From Apteryx mantelli (taxonomy: Eukaryota > Chordata > Aves > Apterygiformes > Apterygidae): a DNA stretch of 64,000 nt. Under the pieces are notes generated by a model, which saw only the letters and a list, made by a program, of their open reading frames with translations, was not told where the DNA came from and searched no databases. Below are positions 35,579 to 49,300 of the stretch, piece after piece. Location: assembly GCF_036417845.1 (NCBI RefSeq), contig NC_089979.1:121863415-121927414 (forward strand), read 5' to 3'. Each line of letters begins with the position of its first letter. Positions within the stretch are counted from its first letter, which is position 1. The position numbers and the translations under genes are program-made.

Positions 35579-38500
35579 CTGCCATTTTGATGAATCTGAC
35601 TCCCATAAAAAGGTATCACTATGCCAGTGTATCTTAAATTTGAAACTGCATACAATTATGGAAACCTCACAGCGTAGAACTTATAAGCTATATTTGTGGG
35701 CCTGGCTGACAGGTTTTTCATGAAAAATTCCTTCCTGAAAAGTATGATGAAAGTAAAACATACACAATGTGATAATGCAGTCACACAGCTGCAGGCCTGA
35801 GTTTGATGTACTGCATCTTGACGTGTGAAAGAGTAAGCCATCTTCCAGAGCAATGCCTACAAATTATTTCAAACTGGCCAATGACACCAACAGAAACAGT
35901 TAGTGCATCCTCCTGAGGACTGTGATACACATCATTGATTTTCATGCATTATTGTAGTAAGATAGACTATTCCCTGTTCCTCCCATTCACAAAGCTAAAA
36001 TTTATATATTTGTCAAATCTGATTACCTTTAAGTTAGCTTTAAATATTTACATTTTCAAGAAAATGATGACCCAGCTTTGTCATCATTGCTAGGCCTTTA
36101 CAATAAATATGATTAAAACCAATGGATATGGTTCGTCTCCTACAATAATATTCTAATTGTTGGAGCTCTGTGAGATTTTACAAAAATTCATACATAACTA
36201 CATCAGTATATATAATATAAGTAATCTGAAAGACTTTATTTACTTTTTTTAAAGAAATCACCCTTTCAAAATCCTGAGTGCATAGTGTTAGCCTGTGCAT
36301 GTATGTGTTCACAATTAGACAGGAATATGTACGCACAATATATAGGGAGAAAGAGATAAAGAGAAAGCAAAAAGAAATTACTATCCCCCTAAACCAAAAA
36401 CCAAGTCAAGTAGCTTCTATGGGAAAATCAGTATCACATTCAGAAACTCAAATCAAAGCTTTTGCAGATTCACATATTAGCAAATGAATATAAAGATGCA
36501 AATTTCTCACAAGGACAAAAAATGTAATTATTTTGTTGCTGCTGTTAAAAGAAAACTTTTGCTGATGATCAGAAGAGACAATTTATGGCACTTACCAGAC
36601 AAAGGGAAAGGTGCGTGAACTGAATGTTTCAGACCATCACAGTCCCTAAAATGGCTTAGGGAGACAGATATTCTTTTTAGGGGTTTAATTAGTTGGCCAT
36701 GTAAAATCCTCCCATAGTGTTAATAAATAGACAAATTTGGGTGGTTTGGAATCCTGTAAAAAAATTCATATTTGTTGTCTTCCCCTCCTCCCATTCTTTC
36801 TATTTTCCTGTCTTCACCTCCCACCCCTTTTGCTCCGGACAGTGAGCCAAGCTGGTCTTCAGGGCTGAGCTACTTCCAATAGCTGCTGAAGCAGCCCTGG
36901 GATTCACATCTGGCTCCTCCATGGCATCCCTCTCCTGGGATTTTGGCAGTGCGGTCACGTAGAGCATCCCTCAGATCTGTAAATCCGTAGCAGTGATGCA
37001 GTGAGCAGCAGCTCCTGGAGGGTGTTTGAGGTTGCTGATGCTCTCTCCCATGGTTGGGACTAATATGGTAACATGCCCAGTCACCAGATTTTTCCAGTCT
37101 TGACCAGACTGACTGGGGGATGGGGTGTTGGCACAGTCACATTGAAATACACCAGGGAAGACAAGTGGGTTGCTACAGAGATTCAGTGGCTCTGACTACA
37201 TTATCAACAATGTGTTTTTTCTGGCCTTGCTACACTGCATTTTTGGACTGAGTTTCCATTTGTTTCACTTTACAAAATTCAATACATCTGTAATACCACA
37301 GTGACTTCTTGGAAATCAAAAGCCTGACTTCATGTATAGACAAAGAACAGTTGGTTGAAAGCTGCAGTTGCTCTGTGCCTCATTTAACACACAGCCAAGC
37401 GTGGCATTTAAGACTAAAACTGGGTGCTCTAATGGGAAAACATTGGCTTGCAAATCTATACAGAGCCTTTATTGTTACTCAAAAATATTTGTGTAGTTGC
37501 AGAGAATTTTTAGAGAATTGGGAATTTTTTTAATGCAATCTGCTGTTTCCAAATTTTATATCCACTTCAGATTGCTAGTGGATGATGTTGTAGGACGTAG
37601 AAAGTCATCCTTTTTAAGATAATTTCACAGGGTGATGGGACTGATAGCACCAACTACTTATTTAACTCCATTGATTTCAAAGGAGTTTGCGCCATGATAA
37701 GTGCAATTTGATGGTAAATTAGAGCCTTGATTTCTGAATTTTAAGCCCCACCCCACGCCCCAAGTTTTCCCAGAGCCTGAAATGCTTCCTAGATCCAGGA
37801 GCACCTGGGGCAGAAGACATGCAAGCCACATCATCTTCACTCATGGACCTCATCCAACCTAGGGAAAAGCATGGAAATACTCTCCAGGATGTTTACAGAG
37901 GAGATATATGTTCTCCCATAGTTGTGTTTCACCTTGATGCACACAGGGCCTTTTCCAGCTCCCTTTGAAATCTCATGAATATTTTCTATTGGCTTTCATG
38001 AAGTTATACTTATTTACAGCATGACATTTCTGAGAGAGAATTTTTCATAAGCCTATAAAACAACTTGTAGTGGAATATAGCTTCTGGATTGATTTTATCG
38101 CTGGTTTTATTTCTTTCTAAAAATAAGTGTTCATTTGTCACTGACCATTTGGCTGAGCCATTATGGAGTGCAGCAGAAATCAGATCTCAGAAGGAAAAAA
38201 AAACAGGTTTCATAGTATTTCATACTATTCTGTCTGTCTGCCGACATTATTCACTCCTTGCTCTCTAAAAGGAGAGCCAAGGAATTCATCCCATCTTTCC
38301 TGCAACTGTTTGTTCTTGCAACGAAGCATTGTCAACCTATTCTGTCTCAGCCACTTTAGGAGACATGTCAGAGAGCTCTGAAGCACTTCCAAAGCTTTCC
38401 TTGAAGCTTTTTTGCAAGGAGCAATGGTTGGTCAATGTCACAGGATGCCAGCAAAGAAAATCGTCTCTGTCCCTCCTGTGGTGAATGAGTCGGCTTGACA

Positions 38501-40250
38501 CAGACTGGAGTCTCCAGGACTCTGAGCAGGTGCCATATGTTTCTGCTTCCCTTTCAGCATATAAGACACTGACACTTGTTCCACAATAATACAGGCCTGC
38601 AGCAAGATCAACTTGCGGATGCAAACCAGCTGGCAGAAGCTGAGACTGAACAGGCCAGGAATGGTGCTGATGAAAGAGAAAGGTACGTGGAAGAATTTGT
38701 AGCCACGATTCAGTCTTCTTGGATTTACTTTTCTCACCATTATTTGTTTAAGGCAATTTAGGAATAACAGGAATAAATTCTGATATAACAGTATTTGCCA
38801 GTAATGCTTCCTCTCACATTTGCTTGTCTAGGAGACTCTGCTATAGCTGGCTGATTTTGGACCAACTTTGGCCCAAAAATTTGGATATTTAGCATCTCTA
38901 GTGTAAACTAAAGCAATGAAATATTTCTGGAGATAAAGCCATCAGCTCTTACGAAACTCCAGCAAGGATACAGCCATGCTCTTGTCTCCTGACGAGCTCA
39001 GTCTCTGCTAGTCTCAGGAGTCTGGCAGAGTCTACGGGACTAACTGCTATCTATCACAGATCCTGGGAGTAACATAGGCTTAGCTGAGATGGGGGGACAG
39101 GATAATTACAGAATAATTGCAACAGGGTCTTTGATCACTAAAACACCTTCTTGCCAGGGCTGGCAGTCCTGAGTCTCAACAGTAAATATCCAGAGTTGAT
39201 TCCTGATGGCCCTTTAGATCTGTCCTTCCTCTGAGCCACGGCTGCTAGCACAGACTGGCCTTGGGAACTCTGTGGACTTTTCTTATCACTGAAACCCCAA
39301 GAAAAAGAAAATCTTTAAGAACTTAAAGCTGTGATTTAAATTAGCTCAGAAAACTAATTAGAGAAGAGGACCATATGGCATTTTTTTTAGATTCACCTAG
39401 AGAACACTTGTTTTTTTTCTTCATATTAACAATGTTGCAGTAAAACCTTGCTCTCCCTTGCTGTGGATCTAAGTTAATTAGTTGTTCATATGTTCTCAGC
39501 TCAGTGCAGGCTCGCTACAGGTATTTGGAAAGATGCAATGTACTGCTTGTACCTAGCAGGATTCTTAATTAGGTAAAGACACTAAATAATCCCTGGTTTT
39601 CACAACCACATACCATATTTCTCAAGTGAATTGGAGATCACCTTCCATTAGACACACTCCAGAGCTAGTATTAAGATAAAAAAGGGGGAGGGGGGACTTG
39701 GAAGCAAGTAATCCTCAATTTTCCCAAAGGCCTTGAAAACTGAACTGCTGCCAGACATCTCTGGAGTGTGAAACACTCCTTCACCCAAAAGGAAGGAACA
39801 GCCTGGGCAGAAATGGGTCATACAGCATGCTTCACAACACTACCCAACTCCCATAAAATAGTGGATATACACTACAGAGATATCTGTTCTCTAGCAGGTA
39901 TGTTCAGGTTTGATGTGAGGTGGACTTATGTCAGCTGCCTCTAAAGTTATTGCGATCTTTCCTCTGGCTTCATGTGAGAGACGTGGATGTACACCTACTA
40001 ATGGGCTGACTCACAGAATTGTTGGAGAAGAGCACTGCTATATAGGGCTGCCAGACAACTTGCTACAGGGGTTCAGGGAGTGTCTGGATCTTTCCCTCTT
40101 TCTTCTTTCATTTCATGAGAAATAGCAAATTCCAAGAACAGAGTGCGTGCCAGATAGAAAAGGGCACAAATCACTCATTCAGAGCATATCACCATGTTTT
40201 TACCATCAAAGTGACAAGGGAGGTGGTCAAAATCAGTTTGGGGATGTGTA

Positions 40251-40270
40251 AGGTCAGTGGACACTGACCT
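40251..40270. repeat. 20-bp near-palindrome of AGGTCA half-sites
   Basis: AGGTCAGTG, GA, CACTGACCT: nine-base arms with a two-base centre. Viewed as nuclear-receptor half-sites it is AGGTCA and TGACCT separated by 8 bases. Whether it is bound is unknown. Confidence 0.6.
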
Positions 40271-41016
40271 TGCACAAAGCAGAAGTGAAGCTGCTGGGGG
40301 AATGCACCTGGATGAATTTGCACCTGCAGAGAAACCTCCTTCAACTGAAGATACTGATTGGCCCCAGCGCTACTTTTCAGTTGTTTTTTTTCTCAGTAAG
40401 AGCATAAAGAAAGCTGCTGCTAGATGCACTTGTGTTATTTTCAGCAAATCAATTAGGCCAAGGCTTCTGCTAACTCTTTTGGCATCAAACTTTGAAAACA
40501 AGTTTTCCCAAAGAGAGAGAATCAGTGCTTTAGTTCCTGAAAATGAAGCAAACTCAGACCAAATATGTTCTTAAATGCCCTTAGTTCTCAGTTCTTAACT
40601 GAGTTCTCAGTATGGGGTCAGTCATGTCCCTCCACTGGACACTCTTGAATTTGGGCTGTTGCACATCAATAAAGCGCTGCAGCCACCTCTTCATGGGCTT
40701 CATTATGTGTCCGTCTGTCCCCTGTTCAGAGTTATAGAAAATCTTGCTAAAACTGGTTGCTTTTGGCAAGGCGTGCAGAGCACTTTTTGAGTAAAGTGGA
40801 AGCAATTAATGTAAATGTTGTTCTGGCTACAATTAAAAAATATTATTTAGCAAGAATTTTTTAAATGTCTTTTATGACAGTAACTGGACACCAGAACACA
40901 CAATGGCTGCTGGAAGCTTGCTTTCCAGATGGATTCATTCATGCAGCCTGACTGCAGCAGCAATTATACTGCAGCAACCCAAAGCATGGCTTGGCTCAGA
41001 AGGCTGATGTTTCAAG

Positions 41017-41063
41017 TGCTTATATATATAAGCATGCATGTATATATATGTAAATATATATAA
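41017..41063. repeat. AT-rich palindromic tract
   Basis: It starts with the perfect 18-base palindrome TGCTTATATATATAAGCA and continues with further TATATA blocks. Cruciform-prone. Confidence 0.8.
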
Positions 41064-44000
41064 CTTGTTGAAAAGCAAGGGTGGGGGGTTTGTGTTGCAC
41101 ATCCTACCTAGCACAACACACAGTTACTTTATAATTTTAAAAGCAAACACAGCTCCTTGCAAGCCCTCAATTTGCTTTAGAGGCCTGAGCAGTTCATTCA
41201 GAGCAGCCTTTGGGTGACACTGTTTTTCTCTACCTTGTTCAGCCATGTTTCTTCATAGTTGCACATGCTTTACAGGAGAATTTTACTTGAAGGTCCTAAA
41301 ATGATACAGGAGGCTATTTTGCTCCATTGGGGGCATGTGGAGTTACTTATTAAGTAAAACATATCAGGTTAAGCCTCAGTGAAAGAGGATTAAGTTAAGA
41401 TGTTTTATACCCCAGCTAGGTCAGACTAAAAGCACAGGCACAATTCTGGAAGCAAAACTGAGAAGCAGCAACTTCTAACACACTGTGACTCAACTGTGTT
41501 TGACTCAAAATAGTATTTTAGGAAAGTTTTTAAATGAATGCAGAAACTCTCCATGTCCTGATATAGATTATAAATGTCAGCTTACTCCATCAGAAACCCT
41601 CCTTCACAGGACAAGCTCAAATGTTTTCCCTACCAAACCAAAATAAATACTACCTCCTGCAGCAAGCTGCTATACACATGCAACCTGTGGCCTCAGGCCC
41701 AGCAGAAAAGGCCTATTTAAGAGGAAGAGATAAAGCTTATTTCAAAGCAGAAAGCCCCAAATAGAGAATGAATGGTCTCCAATCTTTTAAAGGAGCAGAA
41801 ACAGCTTGTTTTAACAGCAGGTGTAATAGGAAGCCCCTGGCAAACTGTTAAGAAACGTCCTCTTCTTCATGTAAGGCTCTCCCCTGGCTTCTTGCTTGAC
41901 TACGTGTAGCACTAAATATCTGTTAAGGCTGTCAAAGTAATGATAGAAATGGGTATGGGGGGAGTGGAAAAATGAGACAGAAGAAGTGAAAATACTGAGA
42001 GCCCTTGTGGTAAAGAGAAAAGGGCTCCCTGACTGCCATGCACAGGTAAAGACTTTGTGTCCAATTAACTGGGCACAAACCACTGCTAATCCAAAGGTTT
42101 CTGATCACAAGAGCTAGTTTGTTTTCACAGCAAGATGTTTCAGCCTGTCTCTACAAGACCTAGCCTCCCATTCTGTTCAAAAATAAGCTTCTGCTGTATA
42201 CTTTGGCAGTTAGCAAAGCGTTCCCACAGGAGCAGTAGCTACACTGCAGCATGTTGGGAAAGGGCAGCCAGCCCCTACCAGCAACTCTGCAAATGCCCAG
42301 GCTGTATGGGTCAGTGAAAATACCATACTTCTGCATCAATACTCCCATTCCTATTACAATTCTGCACCTATATTGCACCTTGCCAAGACAGGATGGCATT
42401 CACCCTGTATCAAGAGGAAGAACACAAGACTTACACATACACACTGGATTTATATTATAGGCAGGCTATGTACCAGCCTTGTTACAAAGGGCAAAATTTA
42501 CCCCTTATATATTTTAGATGAGCAGAGCTCCTTACCATTAGAAAAGCTAGCTAATTCACACGTGGCATATGCAGCCAAACACTATAATAGAAGCCAGAAA
42601 ATAAAACATAGCCAGAAAGTCTGATGCTTCCCCTCCAACATGTGCTTTGGATCTTTTCTCTCTCCAATGGTCTGGTCCCATTAAAGTCATTAAGACATGT
42701 ATCAGCAGCTCAAATTAATCCAAGATGCAATCAGAAACCTTTTACAAGTTAATGATAGATTATGAGCATTTTCACAGCATTATCACCCTTATAAAAAATA
42801 AACAAACAAATAAGCAAGGGCATTATATTTACTCATTTTCATTGAGTGGAACTCACAGGAAGTGTTTTGGTCCCAGGAATGGCTGTTCTCTGTTCAACAC
42901 CTTTACTTCCAGAGATCTAGGCATGAAAATTCAGCTACTCTGGATTAGATGAATATGTGCATTTGGATTGAAATATGACAGTATTGGGATTAAATTTAGT
43001 ATATGTACATTCTCACACTCTTTTAACTATAGGCTATCTTAACAAGGGCCCAAACAAGCATAAAGATCAGAGAGGCTTACTATAGCAAAACTAAGTTGCT
43101 TTATAAACAGATTTGCAATTAAGTGAGTGACTTGGCTCTTGAAACAAGGCCTCCATATAAGAAGCTACTTCTTGTTACTTCTGAGGGGTTCACCTGTTTT
43201 CTTTTACAGTTTGGGAGGATTTTTGGAGGGAGCAGGGAGAGGTTGTCCTTAATCCATGCAACTGAGCAGCATGTACATCTCCAGAAGAGTGTTGTCATTA
43301 GAGGAAAGGATGTTAGTTCAGGGCAGATAGTCATATCACAGTACAAATAGTCATACCCCAAATTCTACCTCTAGCTCAGATCCTAAAGGCAGGTTGCTCT
43401 GGTAATGGGCAGCTGTGCCTATATTATTTAATCTGTCTTAAAAAAGCAGGGCTTATTCTCATGGGCACACTGACCTTGGGCTAACATATTTAAACAGCTT
43501 TGAAATTGAAGCCAGCTGAGTGTGCAGGCATACTGCTGCACAGGCTGTGTAAGCATGGCTGCCCAAAGGCACTTGGGGGATGGGATGGAAGAAGGGGATC
43601 CCCTAACATGGGGAGAGTCACTACATGCCACACCATACACCAGTGATCCTTTTACAGTTCTAGCATTCATTTATGCCACAGCCAATCCAAAAGAATATCA
43701 AGAGTTAAAAAAATGTAGATACTAGGTGCTCCACTACCTAGACCAATGTTTTGAAGTTTAAGCACCCATTGAAGTTTCTATAAGATTCAGCATATCTGAA
43801 ATAGGAAAAAAAAACACCTGCAAATGCTGCTTGCTGGACCATTTGACACAACCAGCAGGATGGGAAAGGGGTCAGACAGTAGAACCCAAAACATCCTATG
43901 GTAGCTAGCATATTCCTCCCTTTGGAGAAGAGCCCAGGAGACTTATGCCAGGGATGAAAAAAGAAAGAAAACCAGGTTAGGAGGCTTTGAGGGTCATTCC

Positions 44001-46022
44001 TCAAAAAGACCAGCTAGCTTGTCTTATCTTGCATTGCTCCAGAAAGAAGATCAAGCAGCCTGTCTGAGGTAATGGGGTGGAAGATGTGTGTGTAGAAAGC
44101 ATGAACAGGTCAGCCCACACAGCCATACAAATTTTTCCTTATCAAGGAAAGAGGATCCACACACCAAGATTCTCCTCTGAATGAAAAACAAGGATTTAGA
44201 GCTAACAGCAAGACTAACTAGCCCCAGATATCAAGAGCCAGCTGAAAGGAAGAGCGGGATTGCATGCAGCTGAGATCCATCAGGGGACTATACGTCTCTT
44301 GAGCAGAAGAGAAGAACCTCAGCTATCAGCAACTGTCTCTGATACAAGGGCAGAGATGCTTGATTTTTGACCTTTACTTTCCAACTAAGAGAATTATTTA
44401 CTTATCTCAACAAAAGGAGATCATACCACCAAGAGACAGAGTTTTTGTGGGTCTCATGTTAAAAACTGAACCTGGTTCTCCAACAAAGGCAGACTCCTTC
44501 CCTTTGTGTACATCTGATTTAAGGAGAGGGAGCCATTCCTTTTGAAAGAGGAGAGAAACTATTGCCAACTATTACAAACAGAAAATAGCACTTAATTAGC
44601 AATATTAACCACTTCAAAATTAAAAGCCCTGTGAATAATGTGGCAAAAAGCAAACCCAGGTTCAATTTATTCCTTGACAAAATTATTAGACCAGCTCTAG
44701 CCCCCAACCAGAAACCTAAGTGGCCCTCCTCAAGTACCAAGTTTCCTAGTCACAAATGTAGTAAAAATATAGAAACAAACAGTAGAATATTTTCTATGCC
44801 ATTGTGCTAATTTTAGCAGTTCCATTCTGTCACTTGCAAGAAAATCCCAAGGTGAAAGACCATAAGCTTCAACAACTCACCCCATTCTCACCCACAGTTT
44901 GGGTCAGTAGCAGTAACCCACGAGACATTTTGCAGACTTTTAAACCAAGGAGCACCCTTCCTCAACTGAGCTAAGGGTGGCATTGTCTCCTTTAGCAGTG
45001 AGTTGTTCAGCATTTTTATGGCTCTGAGGCTGGCAGGGCTTCACGAGAGTCCACTCTGTTCAAAGTCATTCCTCACAACAGGCTCCCTCTGGGTGACAGC
45101 CAAAAGCACCAGGCTTTGAGAAATCACAGCTCAGGAAATCCAAGTTCGTGTATGTTATGGTGACTCCCTAAAAGTCTGTTTTTAGGAATTCTTGGTCAGT
45201 AGCCCATGCAAATTTCTTAGAGATATCTTATCTACCTTACTGTAGACAAACACAGAAGCAGAATAGTACTCTAGGTGAGTACAGCCACCTCTACAAAGCG
45301 GCCCAAGGTGACAGAGTTAAGTGCACCATGGCTTCTACAGTTGTAGAATGGGCAGCAGCAGAGTTTGGGTAAGTCAGAGTGTGAAAGTCCAGCTAAGTCC
45401 CACTTTGCTGCAGGGCACTGCATTAATTATCTTTAATCAGAAAATGTCCTTGGGATTTTTTTCTTTCCCTCAAGAACAACCACCAAAATCTAATGGTCTA
45501 AAATGGATGAACTTGCCTAACCTTTGGCAGTAAGGGAAAGGGACCAATGCTGATTTACATGAGATGAAGAGCCAATCTATGAAAATATGATGACATCTGT
45601 TTGAAGAACTAATGGCATACACATTTCAGAAGGAATGATTTTATTCATGTTGGATTACTTGGAAAAAAAATTAAGCAGCTGAGAATGATTTTATGGTAGA
45701 AAAATCCTCTATATCAGTGCGAAGTAAGCTCTGGCAATTTTATGTCCTTTGAGATAAATGCTTTTTGGTACTTTCTCTAAGCAGGATAAATGCAAGCAAA
45801 TGAATCAAAGCATTTTGACATTAGTTTCTTCCATCCGATGTTATTTCATGAAAAAGAGGTATTATTTTATTTTATTCAGTACATTTAAAAAGTGCACATT
45901 TTGGTGTTTATGGAAGAAAGTCAAGTTTCAATATTTTTATTCCTTTTAAACAATACACTATTGGCTATGAAAACAAGTTTCTCACTTCTTTTACATTGGA
46001 TCAACCGAGCAATAGTTTAAAC

Positions 46023-46028
46023 TTTATT
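46023..46028 (-). terminator. Candidate polyadenylation signal of COL6A4
   Basis: AATAAA on the minus strand, about 160 nt after the stop codon. Other AATAAA-like sites lie further left near 45.87-45.94 kb, so the used site is uncertain. Confidence 0.45.
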
Positions 46029-46185
46029 TTCACTATTAAGTTACTAGATAAAAACTTTGCTAAGTATTTCTCTCACCTGAAATCTGGGAGTCAAGTAGTT
46101 AGTGTTAAGCATTTCCTTTTGAGCCCTTCTCCCCATCATCTTGATAGTGTAACTGAAGAATTAAGGTAATTTAACTGTCTCTGCG

Positions 46186-46358
46186 CTAGAAAGATTCTAT
46201 ACACAAGACTTTACATTCTTCTTGTGTTTCAAATCTATTTTTGTTGCCTCCACAGCCCCCATACCAAAACTGACCACACGTTTTCTGCGCTTTGTTGTAG
46301 TACCACTTCAGAACATAATCTTGACATCCTCCGCTATCCTGAAGCAGGTCACATGCAT
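46186..46358 (-). CDS. COL6A4: COL6A4 last coding exon: Kunitz domain
   Basis: Acceptor TTTGCCTTTTCCAG, stop TAG at 46188-46186. The exon reads DACDLLQDSGGC, QDYVLKWYYNKAQKTC, GQFWYGGC, GGNKNRFETQEEC, KVLC. That is a complete Kunitz/BPTI domain with six cysteines in canonical spacing and the FWYGGCGGN core. The P1 residue, directly after the second Cys, is Gln. Strong trypsin inhibitors carry Lys or Arg there, so classical trypsin inhibition is unlikely. Only five residues follow the last Cys (IESF after the Cys pair region), so the domain is at the very C-terminus. In collagen VI alpha3 the equivalent domain is released as a fragment; whether that happens here is unknown. Confidence 0.93.
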
Positions 46359-49300
46359 CTGGAAAAGGCAAATAAGAAATAGAGTCAATGAAAGAAAGAA
46401 CTACCCTTCTTAGCATTGGAATTTCAGTGAAAAGTAACATTCAGTGCAAACTGGCAAATGAGAGAAGTAGTCTGTTCAAGGTCTTACAAAGATTCACTAC
46501 GTATCCACCCACACACCCACAGTGTGAGGGTGGCCATGAGGCTCCTCTTACTCTGATTGATTTAATCAGAAGGAATTACTGAAACAACTAGATTTTCAGT
46601 GGCATAAACAGAAATGAAAAAGAGAAAAACTAAAAGGTGTTTAGTCTTCTAACGTAGAATTTTACTAAAATTACTGTAAAATGATTATGCCTCATCTATA
46701 GGGACTAGTGAAATGAAGTTAGCACAAACTGCTCTTCAAACTTTTCAGAACATCCCTCTGCTTTATTCCAAGTTTTTATCCCAGTACCCTTCAGTAAAAT
46801 TTCATAAACGAGCATACATAGAAAACTAAATCATTCATGATAGTCTCTAAGCCAAATCCCAGAGACATATAGAGTTAAATCGTACAAATTTGCCAAAAAG
46901 TAGGTGAAAGTAGCACTGTTTGTAGCAATCTGCTATTCAGTGAGTAAGGATCTAATCAGCTTTCACCAATGTGAATTCAGAGTTATTCAAATGAAGTCAG
47001 AAGAGTAGGACATCAAAAGGAAAGCAAAAGAAGGAAAGCAAAATACTGAGAAAACTACCCAGCCTAGAGATTTAAAATAACACAGCCTTCTCCTCCTACT
47101 CAACTGAAAAACAAGAAAATCAATCAGTAGATCTATACAAGGTACATCTCTGGAAAGGAAAGCTCCAAAACTGTGCTACATGTTTTTAGAAGTAAACTTT
47201 AGGGGCGCTAATTACAAATTAAGATTGGGAACTTTTATTTATACCTGTCTTCTAAGCAGCTAATGTTGCACAACACCTGTGCAATGAGCCTGTTACCTTA
47301 TGGGAAACATTTTATTTGCAAAGTGTGAACAGTAGCATACATTCATGCTACAGAATTTTCTATGTGACCACAGAGGTCATGCGCTGGTTAATGGAGAACA
47401 CTGATTCAAGATGGTACACATGAAGTTAGGCCAACACCAGACCAATTCCGTATGTGTCAAGGAAGTCAGTCATGTACTGTGGATGTCTGGGCTTCCCAGA
47501 AGTACATCAGTTCTTAATTAAAGATCTGATATTACAACAGCTGTGCAAAAGCATTGGCCCTTTCATCAGGGATGGAGTTACCAGAGTGTCCTTAGAATCA
47601 TTTTTGGTTGGGGAGAGATGAAAAACAGAGGGATGGGAGCTGTAGTGAGGAGCAAGCACACCAAAAGTCATACAGACACCACTGATTTTTCAACAGAAAT
47701 TCTCTACAATTGTAGTCTAAACAATAACAACACTTGATAGTGCTAAAGGAATGTTGGTGAGAGAACTGAGCTCACAATCAGATTACCGTACCTACTGTAA
47801 TAAATGGCAAATCTGCAAAGAAATATGCCTAATTAGGAGGCAAGGTAAAAAACATGAAGAATATCTTTTTGATAGGATACATCTAGTGGAGGGTCCAGTT
47901 CCTCCTGCAGGAATAGCCTGTAGCAGAGACATGCTTAGTTCCTCCATGTTGAACTGAGTTAGGAGCAGGAGTAACTCAGTAATTACAGTGCAACTAGGTG
48001 ATTTAATATCATCAGCTATTTTTGTAAAAGAGATTACAAATTTATGTTACATTATTAACAAAAGTTGTAAATCAAAGCTAAAATCTAAATGACACCTACA
48101 ATTCTGCCTTCAGTTACAAACTCCTAGTATATAGATTTGGACTGAATACGATCACATGGCAGCACAAAGCTTTGGAATATTTACTAAATGGACATGCTTC
48201 ACACTGAGTAAACATTGAAATGAGCCCTTTGCAATTGAGAGTCTTTCTATTGAATTCAAAGAGTTTTTCATGCTCTAAAATCATACCGTAATCCTTATAG
48301 GCAGCCCTAGTTTCTACTGTTGCCTCTAAGTTTTCCTCATTCTCCTCCTGAGCTTCTCCATACTCTTGTGGCTTTTTTTCTTTAGCATCCTCTTGTGTGA
48401 AATACTCATCCTCCTCATAATCATATCCCGTCTTTGACACTGTGTATCCAAGTTCTGTGGTAGTTGTTATAGTTTTCTCCAGGACTCTATTTTCAGTTGT
48501 TTCAACTTTTTCCAAACCATGACTGTAACCAGTTTCATCTGAGCCAGGAAAAGGCACCCTTCCAAGGAGGAGAAAAAAAGGGAGGGTTAAGCACTAGTAA
48601 GGCCTTGAAAAATGCATCTTGTTCATTCCTTCTGAATTCTGTGAAAAACTTTTTTGGTCCTGATACTGTTTCTATTAAAGGTAGTTGGAATGTAACTACT
48701 AACTCAATGGGAGAAAATTCTATATTGAGAGATAAATGTAAATACACAGTTTTATCCCATACACACTGAATAACTTTAATAGGCAATTCCAAACCTTTCA
48801 ATAACAGATACTTGCTGTTGCGTGTCTCCCCGATCTAAGTTTTCACACTCTTCTTGAAGTTCAGGAGAAGGGTAGCTGTTCATTTCCCCTATGGGGAAAG
48901 CACAAGAAGTGACAGCTGAGTTTTAAATTCCTCCAAATCCCAGTAAGTTTGATAAAAAAAGTACTATGTGAAATTTTTGTTGTGGAATATGTATCCTTCA
49001 AATAAATAACATATGACACCTACAAGGACTGGCACTATGACCGGGGAAATGAAAACGACGTAAGAGATGTGGTATTACTTTGCAATACACTATTTATCCT
49101 TCCGTAGAAACTTTGGTGCCTGTAAGTATGCGCTTCTGATGGGGATTTCAAATCAGTGACATCTTCATTCTTCATGTTTCTCTTGTATATATTTCAAAGC
49201 AACCAATAACTGCTAACCTGTATATGCGTGTCCTGGAAAGTTCAGAAGTTCTTTCTCTGCTCTACAGAGGAGGAATAATTGCAGGAAAGAGACGTTAAGG

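Larger units (their letters stand above)
35579..46022. other. Intergenic interval, no gene recognised
   Basis: About 10.4 kb between the relic's first helix exon and the 3' end of COL6A4. An alpha4/5/6-type chain would need about seven N-terminal A-domain exons of roughly 0.6 kb each. None is visible as an open frame on the minus strand, so the relic's 5' half is deleted or beyond recognition by eye. Short open frames at 36.3, 38.3-38.7, 40.3, 40.6, 41.8 and 43.1-43.7 kb show no family motif. Confidence 0.6.

Noticed and set aside
37658..37840. Minus-strand GAPGSR and P-loop-like GSGKT words
   Set aside because: Too short; glycine spacing does not continue and no donor follows. Chance resemblance.
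38337..38761. Three overlapping frames on both strands
   Set aside because: Tested as a decayed N-terminal A domain of the relic; no DxSxS or strand motif found.
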